DNA of 21,190 bases from NCBI GenBank assembly GCA_027577415.1, contig JANBQS010000318.1, positions 1-21,190 of the forward strand. The letters are read 5' to 3'. Shown here in pieces: positions 8,068 through 14,855 of the stretch. The notes under the pieces were generated by a model. It searched no databases. It was not told the origin of the DNA and worked only from the letters and a program-made list of their open reading frames with translations. Source of the DNA: Coemansia sp. RSA 922 (lineage: Eukaryota > Kickxellomycota > Kickxellomycetes > Kickxellales > Kickxellaceae). The position numbers and the translations under genes are program-made. Numbering within the stretch: position 1 is the first letter of the stretch; each line of letters opens with the position of its first letter.

Positions 8068-10887
8068 TTAGAGAACAGCATCAGCGGCTACAACGCCCCA
8101 GCCGCTAGACATGGACTTTCTTGCGATGGGCCAGAATGCCTGCTGCAAGATAGGCGAAGGCTCGACGCCAGCGCGTTCAGCACTCTTTGTGAACTTGCCC
8201 AGCACGCACATCAGATACTCCAGCGGATTATTCCACTTGTCCTGCTCCAGAACCTTGAGCCGCTGCTCCTCCGCGCTCTGCACACTGTGTGCCGAGATGC
8301 CCTGCACGGCAGCCAAGAGCAGCGGGTTGGCAGACTGCGCAACACCCACAGGCTGCTGTTGGACAGATGGCACAGTGTGGCTGGCTGGACCCATTACCAT
8401 CGAGTTCTGACGAATCAGCGCCGACTGCTGGTTCTGGAGTATGGCAGAACGAGTCTCCAATGGCAGGCGATCAAACTGCTCCTTGCTCATGTTGACCGGC
8501 AATACCATAGGCGCCGGCGCAAACGAGGTAGGCGCGTGCTGCTGCACCGACTGCTGACCACCGAGTTGCATGTGCGGCTGGCCAGCGACCGGCGCAATTG
8601 CCTGAGCAGCAGGCATTAGATCCGCACTATCACTCGAAAAGACGCTGTTCTTGGGCGTGGCGCGCTTCTTCGTAGGCGGAAGTCGCAGACTGTCCGGATC
8701 CAATGGATGCTTCACAGCCCGCTGGAATCCCTCGAGCTCGGGATCATTGGTCGTAGAGCCCGGGTGCATGTTAGTCAGCGGCGTCGGCGTCGGCTGGCCA
8801 GCAGGCTGAGTCGTAGCCGCAGCGTTAGGCACCTGAGCGCGATTCAAAGACGCATCAGTCGCAGCGGGCGGCCCTTGCTGCTGCATATGCCCCCACTCTT
8901 TGGCGATAGTCAGGAACGGGAGCAAAATCTCGTACAAGGTGTTCATATGCGCAGGCGACACAATGTACTGGTCCTCGCCAAACAAGCGGCGCTGCTCCTT
9001 AACCAGAACATCGATAGTGTGGATCTTCCGGATCGAGTCCTGGTCCCTACTGCCCATGTAGATCACGGGCAGGAGCTTGGAGAGAATATCCAATATTTGC
9101 TCCAAAGCCGACAAGTTGCCACGGACGTTCCTCTTCTCGACATCGCTCAGCTGCAGGCGTGGACCACGCTTGATCGACTCGTCGTCCATTGACCTAATGA
9201 TCTCGGCGACTACCTTGGTGGCCGTCTCGGCTGAGATAGAGTCCGAGCGCGGCATATTAGGCAAGGCAACCGAGGGCGCCACGTCAGGTCTAGCCTGCGG
9301 CTGCTCTGCCAGGGCAGCGGCGGTGGCTGTGGTCTTGGGCGGAGAGGCCCTGCGTGGCTTGGTGGCAGTGCGCGGAGACTGCGACTTTTTCTTGGGCTTG
9401 GCGTTGGCGACAGAGGGCGAGCTCTTTCCCGATACTGATTTTCTGGACAGTGCAGCCGGTAGAGCTTGCGGTCCAGGTACAGCGCCCATGGCCATTGCCG
9501 GCGACGTCATATTGCCCTGCATGGCGGCTGGCGGCGCATGAGCAGCGTTGTTGCTCATAGTCGGCGTGATGCGCGAGTCTGGTGCAGCAGGTGCAGGTGC
9601 AGCGGGCGCCTGTGACGGAGTGGGGCGGCCGGCGGCGGCATTATAGTGCGGGCTATCCTGCAACAGCAGATGAACCATTTCTTTGGTTAGTGGTTGGCCG
9701 ACCTCTTGCGCGCAAGACAAAATGATGTCCTGGATAATAGCGGTTAGTATAGCGGCGTTCTGAGTATCGCCGCGAGAGGCCAGCTGGTTGTGAAAAGCAT
9801 AGGCGCTAGTCATGTCCAAATTTAGGGGAACTCCGTTGAAATTGAATGGACGCGTGATTTTGGAAAAGGCCTGCTTCCACATCTGAAAGTCCTCGGTCGT
9901 CGGGTGTGACGGGTCGCCGGGTGGACGTACTGGCTGAGTGTTGACCGCAGTTGGTTGTTGTTGCTGTTGCTGCTGACTCTGCATAAACATTTGCTGCTGA
10001 TGCTGCTGTTGTTGGTGTTGCTGCTGAGCTTGCTGGCGTTGCTGGTTCTGCTGGTTCTGCTGGTTCTGCTGGTTCTGCTGGTTCTGCATGAACAGCTGTT
10101 GCGCCTGCTGCTGATGGGCCTGAGCTTGTGCCTGAGCCTGAGCCTGAGCTTGAGCTTGAGCCTGAGCTTGCTGCTGCTGCTGCTGTTGCTGTTGGCGCAT
10201 CGCGACTTGGGCTTGGGCTGGCACCTGTTGCTGCTGCTGAGCCTGCGATTGCTGTGACTGCGTCTGCTGCTGCTGCTGCTGCTGAGTCTGGTGCACCTTG
10301 TTCTGATAGACAAGAAGCAGTCTTTTGATAACGACAGCCAAACCAGGCTTATTAGTATGCGGCTGACCCTGCAAGAACTGGATAGTGTGACCAATATCCT
10401 GAAGCGAGTAGTTATCGGGGTTCAGAAGTATGTCCTGAATCCTATCCTGAATCAACGGTTGTGGGTTATTAGCAGCGAGGGCCGGCGGCTGCGGCTGAGC
10501 GTGAGTAACAGGCGGCGTGGCGGGTATAGAGAACTGGGGGTTGTTCTGCAGCATAGAAATAGCAGGATTGGCGGCAGCGGCGGGCTGTTGCTGGGCTAGG
10601 GCTTGTGCGGCCTGTACCTGTAACAGTTGTAGTCGTTGGGCGATGGCGGCTACGCGAGCATTGAGTTTTGTGACGTAATCCTGGCTGGACATTGCGGAGA
10701 GAAAAGTATCTCTTTCGAATTGGTTCATGGAAGTAATAATGGTTGTACGATTCTGCTCGTTTTGACCCTGGAGTAGGTTGGTGCATATATCGAGTAGGTT
10801 GGCGCGGCGAACTTGCTCCGTTATTGATGACTGCCAGGTGGCACCACCTCCGTTGGGATTGGCGCCCGAATTAGGCTGTGCGCTCAT
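8068..10887 (-). CDS. MED15: Mediator tail subunit MED15-like (Gal11-like), Gln-rich
   Basis: The 939-residue protein opens with a KIX-like region at about 18-85: WQSSITEQVRRANLLDICTN then MNQFERDTFLSAMSSQDYVT, the same order as the fungal MED15 KIX (W+..., FE...Y..A.S..DYL..). A second helical block follows at 145-198. Residues 200-312 are dominated by Gln, with QA dipeptide and NQQ repeats. A conserved-looking helical segment at about 560-670 includes LSALEQILDILSKLLPVIYM. The C-terminus (EQDKWNNPLEYLMCVLGKFT) is typical of MED15 tails. The subunit would receive activator signals in the nucleus and pass them to RNA polymerase II. A basic patch (AKPKKKSQSPRTATKPRR) could be nuclear targeting. 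It is intron-free. Assignment rests on architecture and N- and C-terminal motifs; another Gln-rich coactivator is less likely. Confidence 0.7.
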   Translation of the reverse strand: MSAQPNSGANPNGGGATWQSSITEQVRRANLLDICTNLLQGQNEQNRTTIITSMNQFERDTFLSAMSSQDYVTKLNARVAAIAQRLQLLQVQAAQALAQQQPAAAANPAISMLQNNPQFSIPATPPVTHAQPQPPALAANNPQPLIQDRIQDILLNPDNYSLQDIGHTIQFLQGQPHTNKPGLAVVIKRLLLVYQNKVHQTQQQQQQQTQSQQSQAQQQQQVPAQAQVAMRQQQQQQQQQAQAQAQAQAQAQAQAQAHQQQAQQLFMQNQQNQQNQQNQQNQQRQQAQQQHQQQQHQQQMFMQSQQQQQQQPTAVNTQPVRPPGDPSHPTTEDFQMWKQAFSKITRPFNFNGVPLNLDMTSAYAFHNQLASRGDTQNAAILTAIIQDIILSCAQEVGQPLTKEMVHLLLQDSPHYNAAAGRPTPSQAPAAPAPAAPDSRITPTMSNNAAHAPPAAMQGNMTSPAMAMGAVPGPQALPAALSRKSVSGKSSPSVANAKPKKKSQSPRTATKPRRASPPKTTATAAALAEQPQARPDVAPSVALPNMPRSDSISAETATKVVAEIIRSMDDESIKRGPRLQLSDVEKRNVRGNLSALEQILDILSKLLPVIYMGSRDQDSIRKIHTIDVLVKEQRRLFGEDQYIVSPAHMNTLYEILLPFLTIAKEWGHMQQQGPPAATDASLNRAQVPNAAATTQPAGQPTPTPLTNMHPGSTTNDPELEGFQRAVKHPLDPDSLRLPPTKKRATPKNSVFSSDSADLMPAAQAIAPVAGQPHMQLGGQQSVQQHAPTSFAPAPMVLPVNMSKEQFDRLPLETRSAILQNQQSALIRQNSMVMGPASHTVPSVQQQPVGVAQSANPLLLAAVQGISAHSVQSAEEQRLKVLEQDKWNNPLEYLMCVLGKFTKSAERAGVEPSPILQQAFWPIARKSMSSGWGVVAADAVL
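9955..10290 (-). repeat. Gln-coding low-complexity repeats in MED15-like gene
   Basis: On the + strand this region is a mosaic of CTG/TTG triplets. A 9-bp unit (CTGGTTCTG type) is repeated about five times at 10042-10087 and encodes NQQ units. A hexamer alternation GAGCCT/GAGCTT at about 10117-10170 encodes a QA dipeptide run. Uninterrupted CTG stretches occur near 10170-10190 and 10262-10285. Such tracts are prone to replication slippage. They produce long spurious Leu- and Ser-rich frames on both strands. Confidence 0.85.
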
Positions 10888-11086
10888 GGAGAGAGTGATT
10901 TTAAAAAGGAAATGATTAATATTGTAGAAAGCAAAAGAACAAAGTCTCTAACCACCTCCCCCTGTCCAAAAAAAATGTCTATAGTAACAAGTGCATTGAG
11001 CCGATTGATTAAATCAATTTATGTTGCGCAGCACAGGCTTATTTTTGCCTCTTTGCATTTTATTTGTTTATATATTTTATTATTGA
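10888..11086. promoter_or_regulatory. short divergent promoter of MED15-like and OB-fold genes
   Basis: Only 199 bp separate the two start codons. The half next to the OB-fold gene is very AT-rich (TTTATTTGTTTATATATTTTATTATTG directly before the ATG in two pieces), with a TATATATT-like element about 15-20 bp from the ATG. That is too near for a usual TATA-to-start spacing unless the leader is extremely short. No clear TATA box exists on the MED15 side. Confidence 0.35.
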
Positions 11087-12868
11087 ATGGAGTTTGGGCA
11101 GACACTAAATGAGCTGCGCGTTGAGTTAGCAAACTGCATAGGAGCTGACAAGGCAGAGGGTATCCCCTGGAGCTGGGTAGCAACGACAGTGAGTCGGATC
11201 CTAAGCGACCACAGTTCCGGAGTAGCACGAGCCGTAGTATTAGCAGAACTAGAGAGCGCGTGGCACCAATACACGTCCAGCGAGGAACAAGACTCTGCAG
11301 TACAGCGTACATTAGGCGGGTTCTTTCACCGCGGCAACACAGCACCAGCACTCACAGCACTATTCGAATTGCGCATCGTAGCACTGGAACAGCTCGCACA
11401 CACAAGTATATGGATGTGGCGGCTATCGGGATCAGACACTGCCCCCAAGGGGATGCTGCCACCGCGGCATAGCGCCAGCAAGCAAATGTCGGCGTTCGTG
11501 CACCAGCGGTTCTACCCGATGATCGAGTCGGCGGAGTTTGAGGGATTCTTTGGCGGCAGACGCGCACTATACTTGGCGGGGCTGCGTGGCACGGCGTGTG
11601 AGGAGGAGCTGAAGCTGCTGCCGACGACATCGGCGGTGTTTGTTTTGCAGGCGGGAAGAGACGCGCGACTGATGCGTGACTTTTTCGGAGTGGAAGTCGT
11701 GGACAACCAGCCGGTGCTGGCCAAGGAGCCGGCGTTCGACGCCGGGCAGGTGTGGGGCGTGGTGGACATTGTGCTTCAGTCGGGCGAGGACCATGCCACG
11801 CCGCACTGCGCCGTCGTCGAGATCGCTGTATGCCCGGCGGGTGGTGGGCAGCCTCGCCTAGTGGCGGTGGAGTTCCGTGGGGCCGACATCAGCCTGGCAC
11901 AGGCATTCCATCGCGGCGACTGTCTTGGGCTAGTGTGCGCGGCAGCCGAGAACTCCAGCACCCTGTCTTACGGCGCGCAGACGCTGGCGTTCGTTCTGCC
12001 CGCCGCAGTAAAAGTTCCCGAGGCTACGGCGACTGGTGTGCGCTCGCCACGCGTGTGGCTGTCGCAGCTGCGTCCCGAGACGTCGGGGCTGACGCTGCTC
12101 GTGCGCGTCATGGCAGTGTCGGCCAACATGCCGGCCGACAACGAGCCGTTCTGCCGGGCGATGCGTGTGTCCGACGGCACGGCGGCGTGCGACGCGACTG
12201 TGTGGGGCGCGTTGGCGCAGCGCGTGGCGCAGCTGCGGGCGGGGCAGACGGTGCTGATGCGCAAGTTCGAGGCCCACGAGGAGCAGGGCGGCGTGGTGCT
12301 GAATGGCGGCCTGGATATCGGCTCGGCCATCGACAACGTGTCCGCCTTCCCTGCTGTGCCACACAGCGCCGCCCTGCGTCGCCTCGAGTCGCTCGACCGT
12401 GTTAGGGCGCCCGCTAGCCGCTATGTCCGCGCCTCGGTTACCCGCGTCGAGCCGCTGCTGGACGAGATGAGGGACTCGCGCGACTTGGCTGCTGCCACAA
12501 AGCTTGTCCATGCGCTGTGTGGCCGCCGCCTCGTGCGTGCTTCTTCGGGCGCGCTGGAGTGTGCGAAATGCGCGGCGCCTGTTGCTGATACCAGGTCAGT
12601 GTTTGCGCTGGCTGTGGACCTTGACGATGGGACGGCGGTTGCGCATGCCCGTGTCGCTGCGCATGTGGCGGCAATGATGCTGGCCACGACGCCAGAGCAC
12701 TTTTTGAAACTGCCGTCGAGAGCTGCGCAGCTGGCGGCGCTGGCCAAGCCGCTGGGGCAGGCGTTTGTCGTGTGTCTCACTGCTTTCACGATTGCTGACA
12801 GCTCAAATGAAACGCTGCTGCGCATCGATGCTGCGTGTCCAGCCGATGACGTTGGCATTCTTGAATAA
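11087..12868 (+). CDS. undescribed multi-OB-fold protein (RPA1/shieldin-2/MEIOB-like candidate)
   Basis: The 593-residue intron-free protein has a helical N-terminal half (about 1-160) and then three OB-like segments. Segment one is about 215-305. Segment two is about 335-425 (LTLLVRVMAVS, CRAMRVSDGTAACDATVWGA, LRAGQTVLMRKFEA), a pattern typical of ssDNA-binding OB folds. Segment three is about 445-580 with C478, C492 and C495 (C...CAKC) followed by VFALAVDLDDGTAVAHARVA, which resembles the zinc-ribbon OB domain at the end of RPA1 (DBD-C) in reduced form. RPA1-like OB triplets occur in RPA1, MEIOB and shieldin subunit SHLD2. This protein lacks the RPA1 N-domain and is too divergent to be RPA1 itself. 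A nuclear role in single-stranded DNA protection, repair or meiosis is inference. AATAAA overlaps its stop. It is very GC-rich. Confidence 0.6.
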   Translation: MEFGQTLNELRVELANCIGADKAEGIPWSWVATTVSRILSDHSSGVARAVVLAELESAWHQYTSSEEQDSAVQRTLGGFFHRGNTAPALTALFELRIVALEQLAHTSIWMWRLSGSDTAPKGMLPPRHSASKQMSAFVHQRFYPMIESAEFEGFFGGRRALYLAGLRGTACEEELKLLPTTSAVFVLQAGRDARLMRDFFGVEVVDNQPVLAKEPAFDAGQVWGVVDIVLQSGEDHATPHCAVVEIAVCPAGGGQPRLVAVEFRGADISLAQAFHRGDCLGLVCAAAENSSTLSYGAQTLAFVLPAAVKVPEATATGVRSPRVWLSQLRPETSGLTLLVRVMAVSANMPADNEPFCRAMRVSDGTAACDATVWGALAQRVAQLRAGQTVLMRKFEAHEEQGGVVLNGGLDIGSAIDNVSAFPAVPHSAALRRLESLDRVRAPASRYVRASVTRVEPLLDEMRDSRDLAAATKLVHALCGRRLVRASSGALECAKCAAPVADTRSVFALAVDLDDGTAVAHARVAAHVAAMMLATTPEHFLKLPSRAAQLAALAKPLGQAFVVCLTAFTIADSSNETLLRIDAACPADDVGILE

Positions 12869-12877
12869 ATGAATAAA
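12864..12877 (+). terminator. overlapping AATAAA poly(A) signals of the OB-fold gene
   Basis: AATAAA at 12864-12869 overlaps the TAA stop (12866-12868), and a second AATAAA follows at 12872-12877. Cleavage 10-30 bp later would fall at or inside the 3' end of the convergent GAD gene, whose stop lies at 12909-12911. The OB-fold transcript would then have an extremely short 3' UTR or overlap GAD. Confidence 0.5.
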
Positions 12878-12908
12878 AAGAAGAAGAAAAAGCAGTTATA
12901 CTAAATAC

Positions 12909-14648
12909 TTAGCAGCTGCGCTGGTACACGGTCTTCTGCGCCTCTTTGTCGAGGACTGTGGTGGGGCTTGCGGCCCTGATCTCGCCGATCTTGTCCAACA
13001 GCACCTGCCAGTGCGAGCTGCGGCGGGTGCTGTCAAAGGTCTCCGTGTGCGTGGCAGCCACGTCGCGGGCCAGATCGGAAGTGGACACGGCGGGAGGCAG
13101 CGGCCTGAGCAGCGCCTCGCCGAGCGACTTGACCTCGGACTCGAGCATAGTCTGGGTTGCCCACATGATGTCCCTGACCAGCCTGTTGACGGTGTCTTCG
13201 GACGACGTCTCTCTGATGACCACGCGCAGAATGCTGATGCTGCCGCGGTCGGGCGGGAGCGGGTAGTTGGGGATGATCCAGCCGCGGACCCTGAGCAGCG
13301 TGGACACAACTTCCTGGCTGGCCGTCGGGTGCATCTGGATAAACCAGTCGCTGAACCTGAATGCCACCTCGGGCTGCCCGTAGTTGTACGCCTCGTTGAT
13401 CGACGGGTCGGCCCCTGACTTTTGGCTCATGGCGGACTCGGCGAATAGCTTGGACGACGCCAGGCGCGTGGCCTCGGTGAAGCCGAATTGCCCGCGAGGG
13501 CGGTGTATGTCTGACACGCACTCGAACGCACCCGTCGCCTCCAAGGCTACGGACAGGAGCCGCGCGTGGTACAGGCATGCGTTGACCATGCGCGTGAATC
13601 CAGAGCGACCGAACCTAATGAACTGGTAGTACTGCGCAATGAGGAAGCACGCTGGGTGCGAGAAATTCAGCGTGAACGTCTTCTCCACGCCGCCCAGGTA
13701 GCTCAGCTCGAACGTCAGCTCGGATGGCTGGCACTCGGGCGACCGCCACACGACCCAGCCGATTCCGGGGTACGTTAGTCCGAATTTGTGGCCGCTGGTG
13801 CTGATCGACGCCACGCGCGGGACGCGGAAGTCCCAGGCAAGATCGGGGAACGCGAATGGCGCTATCATTGCCCCGCACGCGCCGTCGACGTGGATCGGGA
13901 CATCCCACCCGCGGTCTCTGTGGAGCCGGTCCAGGGCCGCGGACATGCCGGCTACGTCTTCGAAATGGCCCGTGTACGTGCTGCCCAGGATGACAAACAT
14001 GCCGACGGTGTTCTCGTCGATCATCTCAATGGCCTTTTCGACGTCTAGCACGTAGCGCGATCCGTCGCTGACCGGGACTAGCCGCGCCTCCATGTCAAAG
14101 TAGCGCGCTGTCTTCTCCAGCGCTACCTGCGCGTTGGCCCCAAACACTATGTTGGGCCGCGACGTGTCCTTTCCCTGCGCTTGCATGCGCTTGCGCCACC
14201 GCCATTTCATCGCCAGCCCACCCAGCATAATGCCCTCCGACGAGCCCACTACCACGGTGCCCGTCGCTTCCTGCTTGGGCTTGCCGTGCCACAGGTCGTG
14301 GAGATGAGCGAGGCACCGCCGGTGCACCCGCTCTGTCGCCTCGTACTCGTCAATGTCTACCCGATTCTTGCCCAGGTTCTCGACGATCAGCTTTTCGGCC
14401 TCGGGCTCCATCCACGTCGTGAGGAACGTTGCGCAGTTGAGCGCTGGGTCTCCGTCGAACTTGAGCGAGTCGTGGATCAGCTGGTACGCGTTGCGCGCTG
14501 GCATGCCGGTCACTGGGAACGCGTGTACGTCGCCGGTGCTCTCGCTGTACCCGGCTCCATAGGTCAGATCGAGTTGCGCCAAGGTCGTGCGACGGTTCAG
14601 GCCCATTCGACGCATGCCAGGCAAGAGGTCGCCAATGCTTTCAGTCAT
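12909..14648 (-). CDS. GAD1: glutamate decarboxylase
   Basis: The 579-residue protein decarboxylates L-glutamate to GABA with pyridoxal phosphate, in the cytosol, and feeds the GABA shunt. It matches the group II PLP decarboxylase GAD family from the N-terminus: LNCATFLTTWMEPEAEKLI (about 70-88), GSSEGIMLGGLAMKWRWR (135-152), HVDGACGAMIAP with Asp255 contacting the PLP ring, and STSGHKFGLTYPGIGWVVWR with Lys288 as the Schiff-base lysine. The N-terminal part and overall length agree with yeast Gad1 (585 residues). A C-terminal extension of about 90 residues beyond the catalytic fold includes a helical segment and ends in -YQRSC. The motif before the PLP domain reads NAQVALEKTARYFD, where VxWEK is usual. 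The start at 14648 precedes the conserved core by about 25 residues and no earlier ATG fits. Its 5' flank has a strong TATA box. Confidence 0.95.
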   Translation of the reverse strand: MTESIGDLLPGMRRMGLNRRTTLAQLDLTYGAGYSESTGDVHAFPVTGMPARNAYQLIHDSLKFDGDPALNCATFLTTWMEPEAEKLIVENLGKNRVDIDEYEATERVHRRCLAHLHDLWHGKPKQEATGTVVVGSSEGIMLGGLAMKWRWRKRMQAQGKDTSRPNIVFGANAQVALEKTARYFDMEARLVPVSDGSRYVLDVEKAIEMIDENTVGMFVILGSTYTGHFEDVAGMSAALDRLHRDRGWDVPIHVDGACGAMIAPFAFPDLAWDFRVPRVASISTSGHKFGLTYPGIGWVVWRSPECQPSELTFELSYLGGVEKTFTLNFSHPACFLIAQYYQFIRFGRSGFTRMVNACLYHARLLSVALEATGAFECVSDIHRPRGQFGFTEATRLASSKLFAESAMSQKSGADPSINEAYNYGQPEVAFRFSDWFIQMHPTASQEVVSTLLRVRGWIIPNYPLPPDRGSISILRVVIRETSSEDTVNRLVRDIMWATQTMLESEVKSLGEALLRPLPPAVSTSDLARDVAATHTETFDSTRRSSHWQVLLDKIGEIRAASPTTVLDKEAQKTVYQRSC

Positions 14649-14731
14649 ATTGATGCTTTTAAAAAAGGAGCGGAAAAAAAATAAAGATGGCTAGAGATCT
14701 TGCCAAATGCTCCTGCTCTCCTCCTTTTCCT

Positions 14732-14743
14732 CTTTTATATATA
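14732..14743 (-). promoter_or_regulatory. TATA box of glutamate decarboxylase gene
   Basis: Read on the minus strand this is TATATATAAAAG, 84 bp upstream of the GAD ATG. It is followed by a purine-rich run on that strand (GAGGAAAAGGAGGAGAG). The closeness to the consensus suggests inducible expression, consistent with the stress role of GAD in fungi. The regulatory inference is not tested by sequence alone. Confidence 0.55.
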
Positions 14744-14855
14744 TCTTTTACTTTCGCATGACGTGAATATGTGCGCATATACGCAAGAATGGCGTAGACT
14801 CTGACAAACAAACAAATAATCATTACAAAATAAATGATACGTCACGCTTTAAATC

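Noticed and set aside
10042..10087. Regular 9-bp repeats as a CRISPR or satellite array
   Set aside because: There are no spacers, the units are contiguous, and they lie in frame inside a Gln-rich coding region.
9955..10257. Leu-rich + strand ORF inside the MED15-like gene
   Set aside because: It is the antisense reading of CAG/CTG Gln repeats and shows no domain.
9822..10394. Ser/Arg-rich minus-strand ORF resembling an SR protein
   Set aside because: It is a frame-shifted reading of the Gln tract (AGC/AGT, CGC codons).
11752..12405. 217-codon Arg/Gly-rich + strand ORF and several minus-strand ORFs inside the OB-fold gene
   Set aside because: High GC leaves few stops in all frames. These frames are dominated by Arg, Gly, Ala and Pro and lack domain structure.
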